This document shows positions 1 to 15,000 of a DNA stretch of 64,000 nucleotides, piece after piece (the stretch's first letter is position 1; each line of letters starts with the position of its first letter). Location: the NCBI GenBank assembly GCA_021234535.1, contig CM037843.1, positions 35,713,200 to 35,777,199 of the forward strand, given 5' to 3'. The position numbers were made by a program, and so were the translations under genes. This DNA is from Stichopus chloronotus (lineage: Eukaryota > Echinodermata > Holothuroidea > Aspidochirotida > Stichopodidae). The notes under the pieces were generated by a model. The model saw nothing but the letters and a program-made list of their open reading frames with translations. It ran no database searches and was not told the DNA's origin.

Positions 1-32
1 CTAAAAGAGACTGAAGAGCGATTACAGATAGC
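1..32 (+). CDS. FUT8: FUT8 coding exon, 3' end only (stem coiled coil)
   Basis: The first 32 bases read [11 protein letters not shown] with two bases left over, which fits the phase of the next exon and gives Ala. It aligns with the stem of vertebrate FUT8 (LKQQNEDLRRMAE). The proposed donor GTACAA at 33 is weak, so the exact exon end is less certain than the others. The membrane anchor and start codon must lie to the left of the window. Confidence 0.6.
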
Positions 33-3000
33 GTACAAAATCTTTTTAATTCTTATATTTTGAAGGAATATTTGTATACATCACTACACTCATCCACGCC
101 ACATGATCCACATCTCAATGTTTCTGCACATTCAATCCTGAGATGTTTTACAAACAAATATTAGTCGCATCATACCATGTCTCGATAACATCTACAGAGA
201 AAATGTATGAGTTCAATTAAAGAGAGATTCAATTTATTTACAATTACTATTAAAATATCACATATTTATATTACAAAAAGTAAAGTTTTTTCCAAATTTA
301 TAACAATTATTCCACTAATGATATGTATTATTGACAACTATTTGACCGAGCATTCTGTGAAAAAAGTGTCATCGGGATCGACATGTTACAGTAAAGATCG
401 TGTATTCCAACGTGTTTAGAAATTTAGATACTGTCTTATTGAACTTCCGGACCACAATCCACTTAAAGAACCTTGATTTTGATCACCATAGTTTCATAGT
501 CAACCGCGTATTTAATACGTTAGAGACCAAAAACTTTCAAAAACTTTTAAGATCCCACCCTCTACCAATATTGTCATCAGTGAAGATGCATCTCATCTTA
601 TTGTCACCTGGTTCCTAACAGGTCGGCAGATAGGTAGTTCCATCAATTTCTCTCTGACACAGCTAAATCCTTGACCACCTGCACTCAGTCTCTAGTGGTT
701 CCTGACCCTGTGACGTAATTCGAACAAGGATAGATTCCTACTCTGTGAGGAACCTCAAATCAGATGATCTTCTATGCTGTTTCCACATGAGCGTGACTAT
801 CGTCACAATTTTTACGATTTTCAAAACGTCACAATTTTCAGAGATATTCATCAGTTACAACTGAAAAAGGATGACAATCCAGATATCACAATTCGTTTGG
901 AGAATTTAGAACAGAGAGTTCGAGAAGTAGAGAAAAGAGGTTAGTGCATATTTGTAAGCAATGGCATTTTTCAACGTTCTTGCTCACCAAACTTAAGTTG
1001 AAAATCGCAGAGGATACTTAGCGGAAGTTATGAGCTGGGGTGCAATAATAAAAGAGTTATGCTAGAAATTGTTTCATTGTAAGCACCATCACTTTTTAAT
1101 TTTCGATGTCAGTCATCGAAACGTGTTAAAGCCATTTTATCGCCAGACATATTGACCAGCCAATCAAGATTGGCGAGTCCTTTAGTGAAAATTTGAGAGA
1201 CCGTCCACCAGTAAAACAAAAAAGTGTATGTCTATATTGTTTTTTTTTTCCTGTTTTAAAGTCCCTTTCAAATATTTTTATGTATTTTTTATTTTCTAAG
1301 ACTGTTAGAAAACCAGTCATAGTCAAAGGATAAATAAACAAATACAATTAAGTAACAAAACTCAATCTGATTTTGTCTTTGCATATGCTGTCTTCTTGTA
1401 AGGTAGGAACTTTTGCTTGCTTGTTACAAGCTTTTGTTTATTTAAAAGTTTATCAATTGTCTAAAAATTTTACATCAAAGGTATCAGAGTGCTCTTGTTC
1501 ACCTACAATATTGTTGAAACTCATGCATTCAAAGTATACCATTTATTGCTGTAAGTAAATATGCTTGCCTGAGTAAAAGGTTGATGCACGCTTGCAAATT
1601 TCTATAATTCCTCCTGGCTATTGTGACAAAAGGATTTTTTATCCAGCAGGGTAGAATGGGGTTGTACTTGATTTAAGATTGTCTGATTTAACCAGTCTGA
1701 TTTAACGAGTCTGATTGGTACCAAAGCAACCGCATCGAGGATCATCATTCTGCTTCTTCTCGCCCATTGGTGCTTCCTACGTAATCTTACGAAAAGTCTA
1801 GAGATCTTCGTCGAAGTTAGTTAAATAGTTTCCAATGTCACACCACCTGCTCTGAAAAGGTTGTCGGCATAAAGCTACGTTTCAAAGCATTGTTCTGTAC
1901 GAGCTTATTGTTTAAGCATTGTTTAAGGAAGGTGAATGGCATTGAACTGGAATCACCGAATAAAGGAATGAAATATCTCTCAGTCAACTTAAAACAGAAA
2001 CTTATCCTCCCTCAATTTGGTGGCTATTAAGGTATTAGCAGTAATTAACTTGTTCTGTCCAATCTCCTTCTCAGTAGCAACCTGTAACATTCTTCGACTA
2101 GAATGTTATATACTATATATATCGCAAACCGTAGTTTTTTACCTCAGATTTACTTAGGGATTTGGTAGCACCTGCAGACATATGTGCTTGAATTGGTTTG
2201 CATTTGAGTCAAACAGGGTGAGATTGTAATGCTTCTTAGTTCGTGTATTCTCCCCCAGATTATGTAGAAACGTTTGCAGGAGGGATCAAAGGCGATTTCA
2301 TTGGAGTCAGTAGCAACTGTACCCCTGTGTACCTAACTGGTGAGAAGTTGGGGTTTCCTGTAGTTTATGTTGGAACATTAGTCCCCTTGCTTTGTTTCCG
2401 GGGTACCTAATTACGTTAACTTGTAAAATTATCATTAATTTGGTTGGCCAAGGCCGAAACGTGTTAGAGTCGTTGTCACTCGGGTTGCATGAATGCCATG
2501 CAAGGTACTGACTAGTGTGTGGCTGCTGTGACTTGCCGATTTTAAATGTAAGCTACTCATGTGAAGCAGTGCCCATCCCTTTCGCAACAGAATTTATACC
2601 TAACATGATCTGCAGTGCTGTCCGACGTCTGCGAAGTTCCCTTCACCTGCGTTGCAGATTACATGCTATTCGAAGCTGGGCAACATCCGAGTAGTGTCCC
2701 TCTATATATGTCCCGCTACATCTGCGCAGTCCCCGACAGTTGCGTCTAAAGAGTTTGCCTGACAGTTGTGGTTGTACAACCAGTGAACGACAGCTGTGTT
2801 ATGTCCATCTAGTTATTCATCCATCCCAATTTTTGAACATGCATTTGTAAAACCTCTCAAATCTAACTAAGATGCAATTATAGTGACGTCAATTTTACAT
2901 AATTTGCTTTCCGGTAATAGTTGAGTGAGTTTCTAATGATCTGGACACCTCCCTTCGTTTGTGCCTGACGAGGCATATAATACGCTACCATAGTTATGTA

Positions 3001-6000
3001 ACTGCATGTTTAAGTTCTTATGTTGTTGAGTTAAGACTAAAAAAAACGTTGATAAAATAAAATTAGATGTGAGTGACTTACTTACTATGGTGTTTTAATA
3101 TTTGGAAGCATTTTACGTGTTTTCCACCAGCAATAAGATCAAACCAGCATTCGGAACCCAACCACAATTACGAGCTCATAAGGAGAAAGACTGAAAATGG
3201 CGTCATTGAACTCTGGTGTTACATGACAGCTCAGCTGAACAAATTGAAGAAAGAATTGGATGAGAATCACATGAAGACATTGGAAAACATTCTAGACAAT
3301 GGAAGTCACCAACAAAGGTGAGAACAGAGTCAAACCAGAGTCAAAATATTTTTGTTAAGTTTGAAACTTTGGCAAATGTGAGAAGGCAAATCACTGGGAC
3401 TCAGTTTGCAGACTGAAAGAAAAAAAACACGTCACAATAGAAAGACCGAAAGGGTGCAGAGTAGAGCTAAGACTATATCTCGTGGGAATTCCTCTGGTAG
3501 AAAGCATCAGTCAAAATAAGTACAAGGGTAACGATCACATTGAACAACTGAAGTATCAATCAGTACGTGTTCATTATGTCAATAATTTCAAGGAAAGTAA
3601 TAAGACTTTTGCTACTTTGAATATTAACGTTGACAATACGAAAGCTACTTTAAGGGTTAATTTGATACTGGGGCAGAAAGAAATATCCCACTTATTCGTA
3701 TCTTTAGTCTTATGTGCCATTCCAACATTGGTAAAGATGGTAAACATCTTCGAAACAGGTACTACCCCTAAAAGTACTTCTGTAACAGGATACAATCATG
3801 GTAAAATTCGCCATTGTGGCATTCACAAATTAAATTGCAAATTTAATAACTGCATTATTCAAACTGACTTTTTTATTGCCAACGTTAAGGGTCCCTCACT
3901 TCTATGGTTACATTCATCAGAAGAGGTGAAACTTGTAAATCTTAATTGTAGTCTAACAACAGAGTGTGGCAGCATACAGCATCGCAGACCTGAAAAGACT
4001 GTACCCAGATAGATTTCAAGGAATTGTCAAATCTGAAGGTAAGTTTCATACTGTACTCCACCAAAATGTACCAAATGTGGTCCACCCACCACGTAGGTGC
4101 CTTGTACAAATAAAGGATGATATTAAAAAGAAGTCAGGCCTATTGAGCCCATTACTGAGCCAACTGAATGGATATTTAGTTTGCTGCATTGGCAAAAACC
4201 AAACGGGAGATGGCGTGTATGCTTAGATCCAAAGGATCTGACTTAAAGCAATAAAACGTACTCTATCGCACTTCAAAATGAGAGGAAATATTGCACTAGC
4301 TCTCAAATAGCAAAGTATTTTCAACGTTAGATGCAAAGAGTATTGGTCTGTATGTTTGGATGAACTTGTACAGAGGTATGTGACAAAGTCGCAAACCCCA
4401 AATTGAAGAAGTCACAGCCGGTACGCCTAAGTATATTTGTCAATTACGGTCTTTGATGTTCCAATTCTACACCCAAAATAACAAGTACCTTCAAAGATTT
4501 CTGTCTTATGCTTTTTTTCCTACTTCCAATTACACCATAGGATTGCAGACATTACATTTATACCATCTCTTAAAGTATTGATTACCTTTTTCAGTGTAGA
4601 AATATCCAGAAATTGGGGGAGGAAATTCGATTTTTTTCACAAAATGCATATCTGTAGATTAATGCATCTGTCTATCTAAACACGAGTGCGTGATCATGCG
4701 GGGTGCTTTATTCACAAAACAGTTTAAACATCAAAACAAAGACAGTCATTGCTGTGTATACAAATTCATCTCAATGGAGATCTTATCTGTAGGGGGCGAT
4801 CTTTCTGTTGGTCTATTAATGTTAATCCTCTTAAACGTTGGAAAACAGGCCACAATTTCCTTACAAGGTATTTGCATGGAAAGGTGTAATCATGATCTAC
4901 CTATGAGGTTCGATAGATATGAATTTGCATCTCAAATTTTCAAGTTCGCTTAATTTCAAATGTACCGCCTTTCGTAAATGAACAGTTTACTTGTTATGAA
5001 AGTTTTTAACCTTATTTAGCGTGATCCCTTCTGCATTAGTCACCATCATGAACTTCATAGATCCAGTTGATATGGAAAGAGTCAGTGATCATGACCATGT
5101 AAGTGTTTCAGGACGTTAGGCCTTAAATTTGATACTATTTGAAGATCAGTACATACTCTGAAGATGAGGACATCGATCCATCTAAATACGCAGGGAGGGG
5201 GGTCCTGCATAAAGATGTGTCACTGAATATGCAATTGGACGGTGTGTTATCTAATCGAGTAGTCGTAATACGAGAGATGATCTTGTCCAAACCAGATTAA
5301 GATGCTTGAATTGTAAGGTCGTTATCCAATCTGCACACAAAATGCTTCCTTCAAATTATGTTGTGCCGTAGTGATAGTCTATCGTAATCATGCTTGGCTG
5401 GTGGTAAGTAGCTTTTTTCGAAATCAGAAGTTTTGGGTACATAATTACGAACAGGCTCCATGGGTCATTTTATTAAATCACCCATTCTTCTCCTACAGAT
5501 TATGTTCTACAGACTTTATAGTAGGTGAAAGTATTACTTGGATAGTAATCAAGGCCTCACGTGAACCCCATGATGGGCCATCTATGAGCCATGCAATGGC
5601 TGGTCAAAATGCTTTTTCTCTGGTGGTTATTTTTACAAGGTTGATGGGTTGTCATATTGATAGTTAATAACAAGGCTTTTGGAATATTCAAGAAATCTGG
5701 AAAAAAGAATACTTGAGAGTGATACTTTTAGAATGGTTGTGATTGAATGGCGGTTCATGATGGGTCCAATTTATGAGATCATACAGAACAGTTCTCTAAT
5801 AGATTCTGTTGTACAGTGCCAGTCGTTTATCATAACGACAGTGTTCAGTAATTTTTTATCAAAGGCCATGCGCAGGCCTTATGGGCTATTTTATCATATC
5901 GTTCAAAATATTCCTTCTCTTGCAGATTTATTTTACAGTGACATGGTTTGTTATTTGGATCTTTGAAAGTGATACTATTGGAGTGTTCAGTAATTTCCAG

Positions 6001-9000
6001 TCCAAGGTCCCCATGGTACCGTTTTATAAAGTGATGTGTGTATCACCCCTTCGGATCAGGTACAAATAGTTTTGTTTGTTTCATCATTGAATTTGTTGTT
6101 TTGACCTTGAAATCAATGGGTGGTCAGCACTGGTTATGCGGAATTTCTCAAACTTTCATACTCCTTATACACATTATGATAGCACTAGATACTGAATATT
6201 AAATATGGTGTAAAGTTTACACAAAACATAACAAGCTCTATCAATCTTCCCTATTTGCCTCAAGTTAACTTTTGGTAACGAATGTAACAACTTCAACTGC
6301 TAATAGGCTATCTCAAGAACCACACATGGAAACTGAACGATAATTTCACTATAATTGTCAAAGTTACTTGCTCTTAAACATATCAAACTACATTTGTGGT
6401 TGGATCATCCTTTTGAGGACATTGATGGATGGAACAGCAACAGCTTTATCACGAAGAGAGTTGCAGATGTACATCTGTGGCCACGTCCATCTGAAACAGC
6501 CAGCACAAAAAAGGCTGCACATCAACTCGGAAATATCCAAGATGGAACATTTATAAAGATCTTAAAAATTTCTGTCTGTAACCTGCATGTCGAAAGAGTA
6601 TAGTCAACTTCAGAAGAGAAACTTTTCTCATATGGTTTACTGCATAAACCCAGAGATCATACTTGTAAATCTGTGCTGAACTTTCCTAGATGGAACAACG
6701 CATTATTGTTATAGTGAAACCAGACTGGAGAAGCATGGTCAAATTTCCTGGGACCTACAAGGAAATGTTAGTCTCATCATGCCCAATATCGGACTGGCAC
6801 TTTTTTTACTTTGTCGGCGATGTGTAATCTTTGTCTAAGAGAGCTCTGAATTTCCACACCGAGGTCCTTTATACTGTCAGTTTCTTGGAGCACATCTTGA
6901 TTTATATGATACGTGCACTGTGGATTGGTTCCTCCAAATGGCATAACTTTGTAGTTATTGACATTCAAACACATCTGCCATTCATATGCCAATTCAATGC
7001 CAGTTTAATAAAGTGCCAAGATGACTCTGAACTGTATGCATATCCTGATGTGATTTTATCTGATGGATTAAAGCTCGTGTAATATGCATTTACAAAAGAG
7101 CTGTCTCTATTCAAAGGTTGCAGAGTGGAACCCTGAATGAAAATCAGTTGAAATCGTGTTTACATCTATTAAAATTTTTGAAGATGTGACTTTTCAAAGT
7201 TTAAGGAAGATGCAGATGTCATTTTGTGGAGTGCTGCACGGTGTCAGTACTTCTTTTACTAGGCTTATGTATATTGCCTGTTTCCAAGCTTGCTTAAAAA
7301 ATTGACTACATATAAATTGAAAATTTATTTCAAATGAGAAAAATCTATAGTAAGTTGAGATGTATCTTGTGAGGCCTTGATGCTTGTGTAAAATGTGAGT
7401 CAGATACGCATTCCTTTAATTTGAAAACCATGGCTCTTGTGTGCGAAGCAATGACAGACCTTTAAGCAGTGACCCAACAGTTTCGGTTAATTAGAGGCGG
7501 TTGTGTAATAGAGGCGGAACATTTTGGAGGCGTAACATGGGCAAACCATGATCGTTATTGCCTGGATACGGACTGAGTGAGGTAAAGTGCGGCAGCTTGT
7601 ATTTTCTTTACCTCTCCTTTTAATTATTTTTTATTCTTTTGTCTTCCTGTTTTTTCTTTATTTTTTTTTCCGCTTCATTTGCTTATCCCTGCCTCGATGA
7701 GCCCCCAAACCACTAACATACACCGACCAGATACACCGACCAGATATCCCAGGGAGAAGACTAAATGTGCTTGACAAGTAACATTTGTAGGTTTCTCAGT
7801 TGTAACTTGATTTTAGAAATGGTTCTCCTGTGTGACTGAGGATTACTGAATCGATTATGCGATGTTCGGCCACGTGCACGGTAACTCTTATTTGAAAATT
7901 AAGAGGTCATTCAGTGTCATTGTTAAGTGATGAATTTTCAGACTAATTGGAAATAATTCTGATAAAAGTTCGGTTGTCGCAAATATTTTATCTGGAGACC
8001 GCAGTATCACTTTCTGTCTGTCTCACTCTTTGTTTCTTACAGCTCTATCTTGACAGACATATACAATTTGAGCAGGTATGATGGTTTCCAGAGTTGGAGG
8101 GAAGAGGAAGCGAGAGATCTAAGAAATCTAGTCCAGCGGAGACTTTATTTCTTACAGGTACTGTTCGCCCATTGCACAAAATCCTTGATAAAATCAATTG
8201 TTTCCACGTCACAGCGTAAGACAATGGGATCAAGAGTTCTATTAACTTGAAAAAATGAGCCTTGCCACGGTTTGAAATTTTCCCTTTCCTTTTCCACCAC
8301 CCTTTTTTTACTTCTCTAACGGGAGGATCTGCCACATCTACTGCTACTACGACTTCTGCGTGATAACTGTAGACGGAAATAAGATTATGCCATTGTCTTC
8401 CGCTCATTTTTTCGGGACTCTTGTCTTTTTCCTTCGAGTCTGAGCTAGAAAAACCTTTCCATACCTTGCTTTATCTTCAACGCGTATCGGGACAAGGAAC
8501 TGGACAACGATTTTGAACAAATCCGGCTCCGGCTTCGTTCTGTTCGAAGAAGCAGTCCTGTAAACTCTATTGGTGTCAAATTCCACATGCAACTCTCAAT
8601 CGGGCTCAGTATAGGGTCACATGTACACTTTCCCTTGTGTGGATTTAATAAAGTTGTTTTCTCTTATCTTCTATGAAAGTTAAGCCTACTTGGCCTATTC
8701 ATGCATTACTTTGCAAGAATGAAGTAGCATAAGGTAGATATGTCACAGCAGCACATGTATACACTTTTAAGAAGAAAACTGAAAATGAGGTAAACTTTTT
8801 TCTCTTTTATTCTCTCAATTCCCGGTTGATATTCAGTCATTCAAACGCAAACTACAGGCTAACATATATGGTTAGCAGGATGCGTTTGAACAATCTTCCT
8901 TGCTTACAACAAAGCCAGTGTATGGTACGAAAAATACACTGGAACACATAAAAAATGTTTGTGATCTTAATAAACAATGGTTTTGATAATGCCGTGTGCA

Positions 9001-12000
9001 ACTTTCAAAGATATCTCTCCGAAAAGCCTACAAACTAGCGCCACGGCGACCGAGAAGGCATTATTTTTTTTCTTATAGTGATGTTAATCCTATACCACGG
9101 ATGTATGCAGCATGGATGTATAAAACAGAATTTTGGAATCTCTAGCTTTTGGAATCTACAATTCTTGTTTTAGCAAGTCTTACTTTCCTTTAAATTATAA
9201 TTTGACCTAATCTAGTAGGAATTTTACCTTGAAAAAAACGACGGACGATTCCAGAGACGTAGATGTGATGCTACGTAGCCTGTGATGCTAACATAATAAT
9301 CCGAAGCTCAATGTCCGCTAGCTTGAAGTCATTTACAAAGTATTCACAAAGACAGCTCGGGTGCCGAATGCAAAGGGCTCATAACCCAATCATTGAAGGT
9401 CATTTTGAACTACCGTTCAGTCAAGAAACACCTCATAACTTTGGTTGAGATCCTTTGGGGTTATGGCAACCTTATATCGATACCGTACAAATTCCTTCAC
9501 AAAAATCGTTCATTTAAACCAGAAAAAACTCTTTTGAGATGTTACAAAATGACCTCCTGTCGGAGATATCTACAGACCTTAACCCTTTACCCCAAATGAA
9601 AACACTTGCAGATTTAAGAATCATAGCGTTCCCTGAAAAGCCGGACAAAGGTTCTTGCCTAAGAACCAGACGCTAATTTTTTTTTCACCAGTGATATTGT
9701 CATCAGCTACATAACATGCTATGTTGTTGTAAACGGTAATGTCTTATGCTCAGTTAGGGTTGTTAAGTGGTATCTAATAGGGACAGAGAGCCTATAGAGT
9801 TCAACAACATATCACACATATTAAGAATTCCTCTCCAGCCTATTGTCTAAAGGAGCTTCAAGTCATCTCCTCACCCCTCACGAGAGAAAATGGGACAAAT
9901 GACTTTGGGGGACTGACAAAAAGGACAGGTTACCCGTACTTAAGAACGGTCGATGGGGTGAATTTGTTGTATTGAAAAAGTTAAGTGAGTCGATCGTAAA
10001 CAACCAAACCAGGTGAATTTTGACACGTTTATCAAGGGAGTGATGATTACATTCAACTTTTGCAGTTTACTCATCCACCTAAAATGGTTGAATGTCAGGA
10101 ACAGCTCTTTTTGTGATTTAGGCTTTACGTAACAAACTTTCAAAAAAGGTCTTTTTATATGTGAGTGATGAAATGTGGACTTTTTGATGGATCATTCGTG
10201 TCTTAGTCAGTGTTTGGATTTTTCTCAATTTGACGTAGATGTCATCAAAATAAGTTATTTCTAACAGTGCGATCTTTAAGTGACTACTGCTTGTTCTTTT
10301 AATGTAGCAAAGGAACTTAACGTCATGAGACGTATTGAATTTCGCGCAATTGGAAAATTTGTCATGACAAGTTCCTCATGTAATGCATATAAAAACAAGT
10401 AGGATTAAGAGGACTTTGTCACATGAGTGATGACAACATAAATCCCATATAACCTCAAGTAAGAATCAAGAATTCAAACAGAGTATGTTTACTCACCTTC
10501 CATACTTACCAACAGTAATATATTAATGGTAAATAGCTAAAAGAAGTTGGTAATCTTAACCACGAAGCTGCCTGCAAAGTTGTGAGAACATACGGCTCAA
10601 AGAATTAATTTTCAGATTTTATTGCAAAAAATGCATATGCAGACTGAATACACATTGTGACAGGTGCTTTAATTTGTGAAAAATGTACCAATAAAAATCA
10701 ATATTCCAAATATACATTCTACGTTAACGTCAATTCTATTGCGACAGTATAAACAACTGAGACCAAAATCACATCCCCTTACCCTTTCATTACTTCCAAC
10801 GATATATTCTTTATAACGGTATGGTCGTGTTTCTCCATTTTGCCCCAGAATCCAAACAATTGCAGCGAAGCCAAAAGGATCGTTTGTAATCTAAACATCC
10901 ACTGCGGATTTGGCTGTCAGGTCCACCATGTTGCATACTGTATGATCGTAGCCTATGCTACGGGAAGGACCCTCATTCTGGAGTCAAAAGGTTGGACCTA
11001 CGCTAGGGGAGGATGGGAAACGGTTTTTCAACCACTCAGCGAGACTTGTAATGTCAGGAGTGATGAAAAACCCCTTCTCTGGCATTCTGGTAAGTCATAC
11101 ATGTTGATAAGTGTGAATAAAACTACAGGTATTCAGCAGCACATAAAAGTAAGTGAGCAAGCAAGTAACGTAATTGCTCCAAGAAAGGAAATTGAAATTC
11201 TAGCACATAAAACCAGAAATATAAAGACAATAATAGAAGTACAAATAAACATCGAAAACACATTCATAAAACAGTGGGAATGCAAAGGACAGGAGTAGAA
11301 AGCACAAAAGGAAATTGAAAACTCAAAGATTAAGACAATCAGCAAGCAAGATTTCAGAGGTCTAGTAGTGTGTGTCAGAGAAAATGCGAGACTAGACTAT
11401 TCAAGGAAAGGCCTTGCTTAGTGTTTTCCTTTAAACGCCGTTCCATTTCATATTATTTGCTATCCTGAAGGTCACGCTTTGCCACTGTGACATCTCCGCT
11501 ATCTAATTCTCATAGTCAAACTAGTTTGTATGCTACCTGGAGATCTGGAGGTACTCACCAATAAACTGTGGAGTAGAAAATAGGGGGCAAATAGTGATTA
11601 CATTCAGGCACAGCCCATGCAGCACATTTAGCTCGGGTACATGCTTCACATCGCCGAAGGAAGCACTGGCTAGCAAACCACAATAACTCAATCTAGATCA
11701 CGTTTAGAGGAAGAAAATGGAAATTATTTTAATTGTGAAGGCAGGCTGAAGTCAGTGTTCCATGCATTTGTCAAGTTTACTATGGTTATGACTGTGACGT
11801 TACATTTAGGTGGTTACAATCGTCACAGGCCATTAATCGTAAGAATGCCCTCCTATATGTGAAGTCTTGGCGACTATGTTTAGTTTCTCCCGCAAGATCT
11901 GAAAATAAAAACCTAAACTGCAACGATGTAATATTCCTGAATGTTAATGGACTACTGAGTATTTTTTGTATAGACCCCGAAAATCAAAGGTTCCGAGAAG

Positions 12001-15000
12001 CTCAAGTGGTAAAGCTTTATAAAGCTCTTCTTCCGAGGCCTCACTTTGTGCCATTGGCCATCCCAGAGGACATAAGTGAACGGCTCATACGTCTCCATGG
12101 CGATCCATTTGTCTGGTGGATGGGTCAAATCATGACATTTATCATGAGACCACATAAGGAGTTCTTCTCAGATTTAGAACAGGCCAAAAAGAGACTGGAC
12201 TTTGATAATCCCATTGTGGGGTGAGTATACGGAAAATTTGGTCATCCTGTCAGCTGTTTTCTTCAAAAACTCTTCATTGCACCCAATGTATTTTGCTTTG
12301 ACTACCACACAAGCAGGCATCAAACAGTAATCATCAAAGAAAAGAAACGTTTTTGGTATCAAACGTATTTTAAAACCAGATTGATGTATAAAAAAAATAT
12401 CTGGTGCTCTCTTTTCTTCACGAAATTGAGCTACATAATATACCAAAGCCAAGTATGTTATAAACAACCTTCCTCTCAAGGAAAATACGCATTGACAATG
12501 CACCAAAAATGCATAAAAAGAAAATAGACTTAATCCTTGTTACATCGTTCAGGATCATCAAAATAGATCTGCAAATGCTTCATCTCCTAAAAACATTATG
12601 CAAAAGACATCATTTCAATGTTTGAAAGTTTGGGTGAACAATCTAGTCTTGGACAACAAATAACTAGTTTATCTTTTTTTTTTCCTTTTTTTAAAAGAAG
12701 ACCAACTTCCTTGCTTATTTTGAATAACCATTGTCTGTCCACAAATATTGGTTTCATGTTTTTTTATGAAAGAAACGTCTTCTCCTTTAAAGTTATATTG
12801 TTGTTTCATATCTCTTATGATTTTGTTACATATCATAATCAATGACCAGGGTTCATGTCAGAAGGACGGATAAAGTTGGAACCGAAGCTGCCTTCCATCC
12901 GATAGAGGAGTATATGGTACATGTAGAGAACTACTACCAGACTCTGATGAGAAGAGAACCAGTACCCACCAAGAGGGTGTACTTAGCTACAGATGATGAC
13001 AGCGTACTCCCTGAAGCTGAACGAAAGTAAGTGTTCTGTCTGTCACTCAAACGTTCTCAAGAGTCTTATTAACGTTTGTTTGTAGGTGATACTTTGTTCT
13101 TTCTTCGCTAAAACGACTATTTGGTATTACTTCGTCGTGGTCTCAAGTATGTGTATCCAAAGTAATTGGTGGGTGGTGGTGGGGCTATTTTGATAGTAAG
13201 TCGGGGTCAGCCTGCTAAATGTTGCTCTGGAGCAAACGTGGTTTTACATTTTAACACACATTTGTTGTCATTTTTTCTCCTTAAAGGTATCCAGACTTTC
13301 AGTTTGTTAGTGATAACGACATTTCCAAATCTGCATCTGTGGGCAGTCGTTATTCTGAGCACGGTCTCAGGGGAATCATCACTGATATATATTTCCTTTC
13401 ACGCTGTGACTTCCTAGTGTGCACGTTTTCTTCAAGGGTGTGTTATTTTTTTTTCTAATCTTAACTACACCTATTCTTGAATGTTTACTTTGAATATTTG
13501 AAACAGAAGATATCCATTCATGCTTCCATAGTTTGTCACGTAAATTAGTATCGATTCTAGATAAATTGATCCATCTCACTTCGGGTATGGCTTCTTGATC
13601 TGCAAACGTTAAACTTTTGATCTGTTTGTAAACCTGTAACATTCAAAGTAAGCTTTCAATAGTATATATAACTCTCATCACTACGTTTTGTACAACATGA
13701 AATGGTAGTGACTGATTTAAGCGGCGGATGAAATCATTAAAGTAATACATGTGTTGTAATTATGATTACTTCCACTGCCATAAAAAAAAAAACCCTTCGT
13801 CTTCTTCATTTTGTCTTAACTTAATCAACAATATCAATTTCGGGCCTGAATGACCAATTTGCGAAAGAGTCCATTTTCTCTTACACAAATCGCAACTTGC
13901 AGTTCTACTTTATAGTGAAAACTTGGGATTGCACTTGAACAGAAGCAATTATCATCGCATACTGACCAGTGGTACTTGTATTTAAACATCCAGCAGAGAT
14001 TTCGATGGCGTAGTTTTATTTCAAAGTAAGTTCTGGCAAAAATTTATTAAGTGTAGTGCTGCTACAAAACAAGGTTTTCAAATCCAGTGGAGGGACAAAA
14101 ACTGGAATTTACTAAGACAAATTAGTAATGAATAAGATTTATTCCAGCCTGTGAAGAAGACATAATATACAGGTTTACTTTTCGGTGAATTTTAGCTTGT
14201 TTTTTCACTAGGATTTGTCTCTTTTAAACGTCTTAGCATCGTTCCAAGTAGGCTATGTCAAGACTGTTCAGTTTGTATCATTTCAATTGCTGAGATGTAT
14301 AGTAAGGCATACTCTCCAAATGCAAAAGTGCCAGCCGGTCCCAAGTCTTTTGTTGTTGATGATTATAAATATTAGCATCATGGATTGCACTTTTGTTCTC
14401 ATGAGTATGAGTGCAAGGGTTTGAGTACGAGTATTAATACGAATACTGAAAACTTTACTCGAGTATGAGTACGAGTATGGAATCGAGTACTGCAAGTCTG
14501 ATCCCTTGCCCATCACTCCATCTTTAGACTTGAAGCTATCCACTTTTCAGGCCAATGATTTCAATGATTTAACGCTTACTATTTACAAGACTAGTATGTT
14601 ATTGAAATTAAAGGTAGCCTACGTAAACAAAAAATCACCCCGCTGTAAATTAAATTAAGGATGCTCCAGGGAGAAGGATGACAACCACTATGAACTTTTA
14701 TCCAGACGAGAAACACAAAGTTTTTCCTAGTATTGCGCCTTATCAGCTCTTGCAAGATCTTCAGGACACTTTCATGTAGCATTCTTGTCCTTTACTATTT
14801 CACACTTTCCTAAAGCGTTTCATACTCAAGTGTGAAAGAGATAACACCAATCTGTTTAAGCCTCCAAGGGTCGGCAGTCAAAATATGAAACAGTTGCAAA
14901 GACAAAGTGTCAATGATGCATGCGTATATCAAACATAGCAAGCTTAAGACCTCTGTTGAGTTTTGATGGAGATAAAAAAATTAACTGAGGTACTGTACGT

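Larger units (their letters stand above)
3318..8042 (+). other. FUT8 intron carrying retroelement fossils
   Basis: The longest FUT8 intron. It holds a decayed gypsy-type fragment on + (3480-4375), a zone of diverged internal repeats (5440-6035) and a decayed LINE fragment on - (6355-7090). The remainder, 7091-8042, shows nothing I can name. Confidence 0.75.

Noticed and set aside
11090..11298. Continuation of the FUT8 frame past HSG
   Set aside because: Family similarity stops exactly at a strong GTAAGT donor and resumes in phase at 11974, so this is intron.
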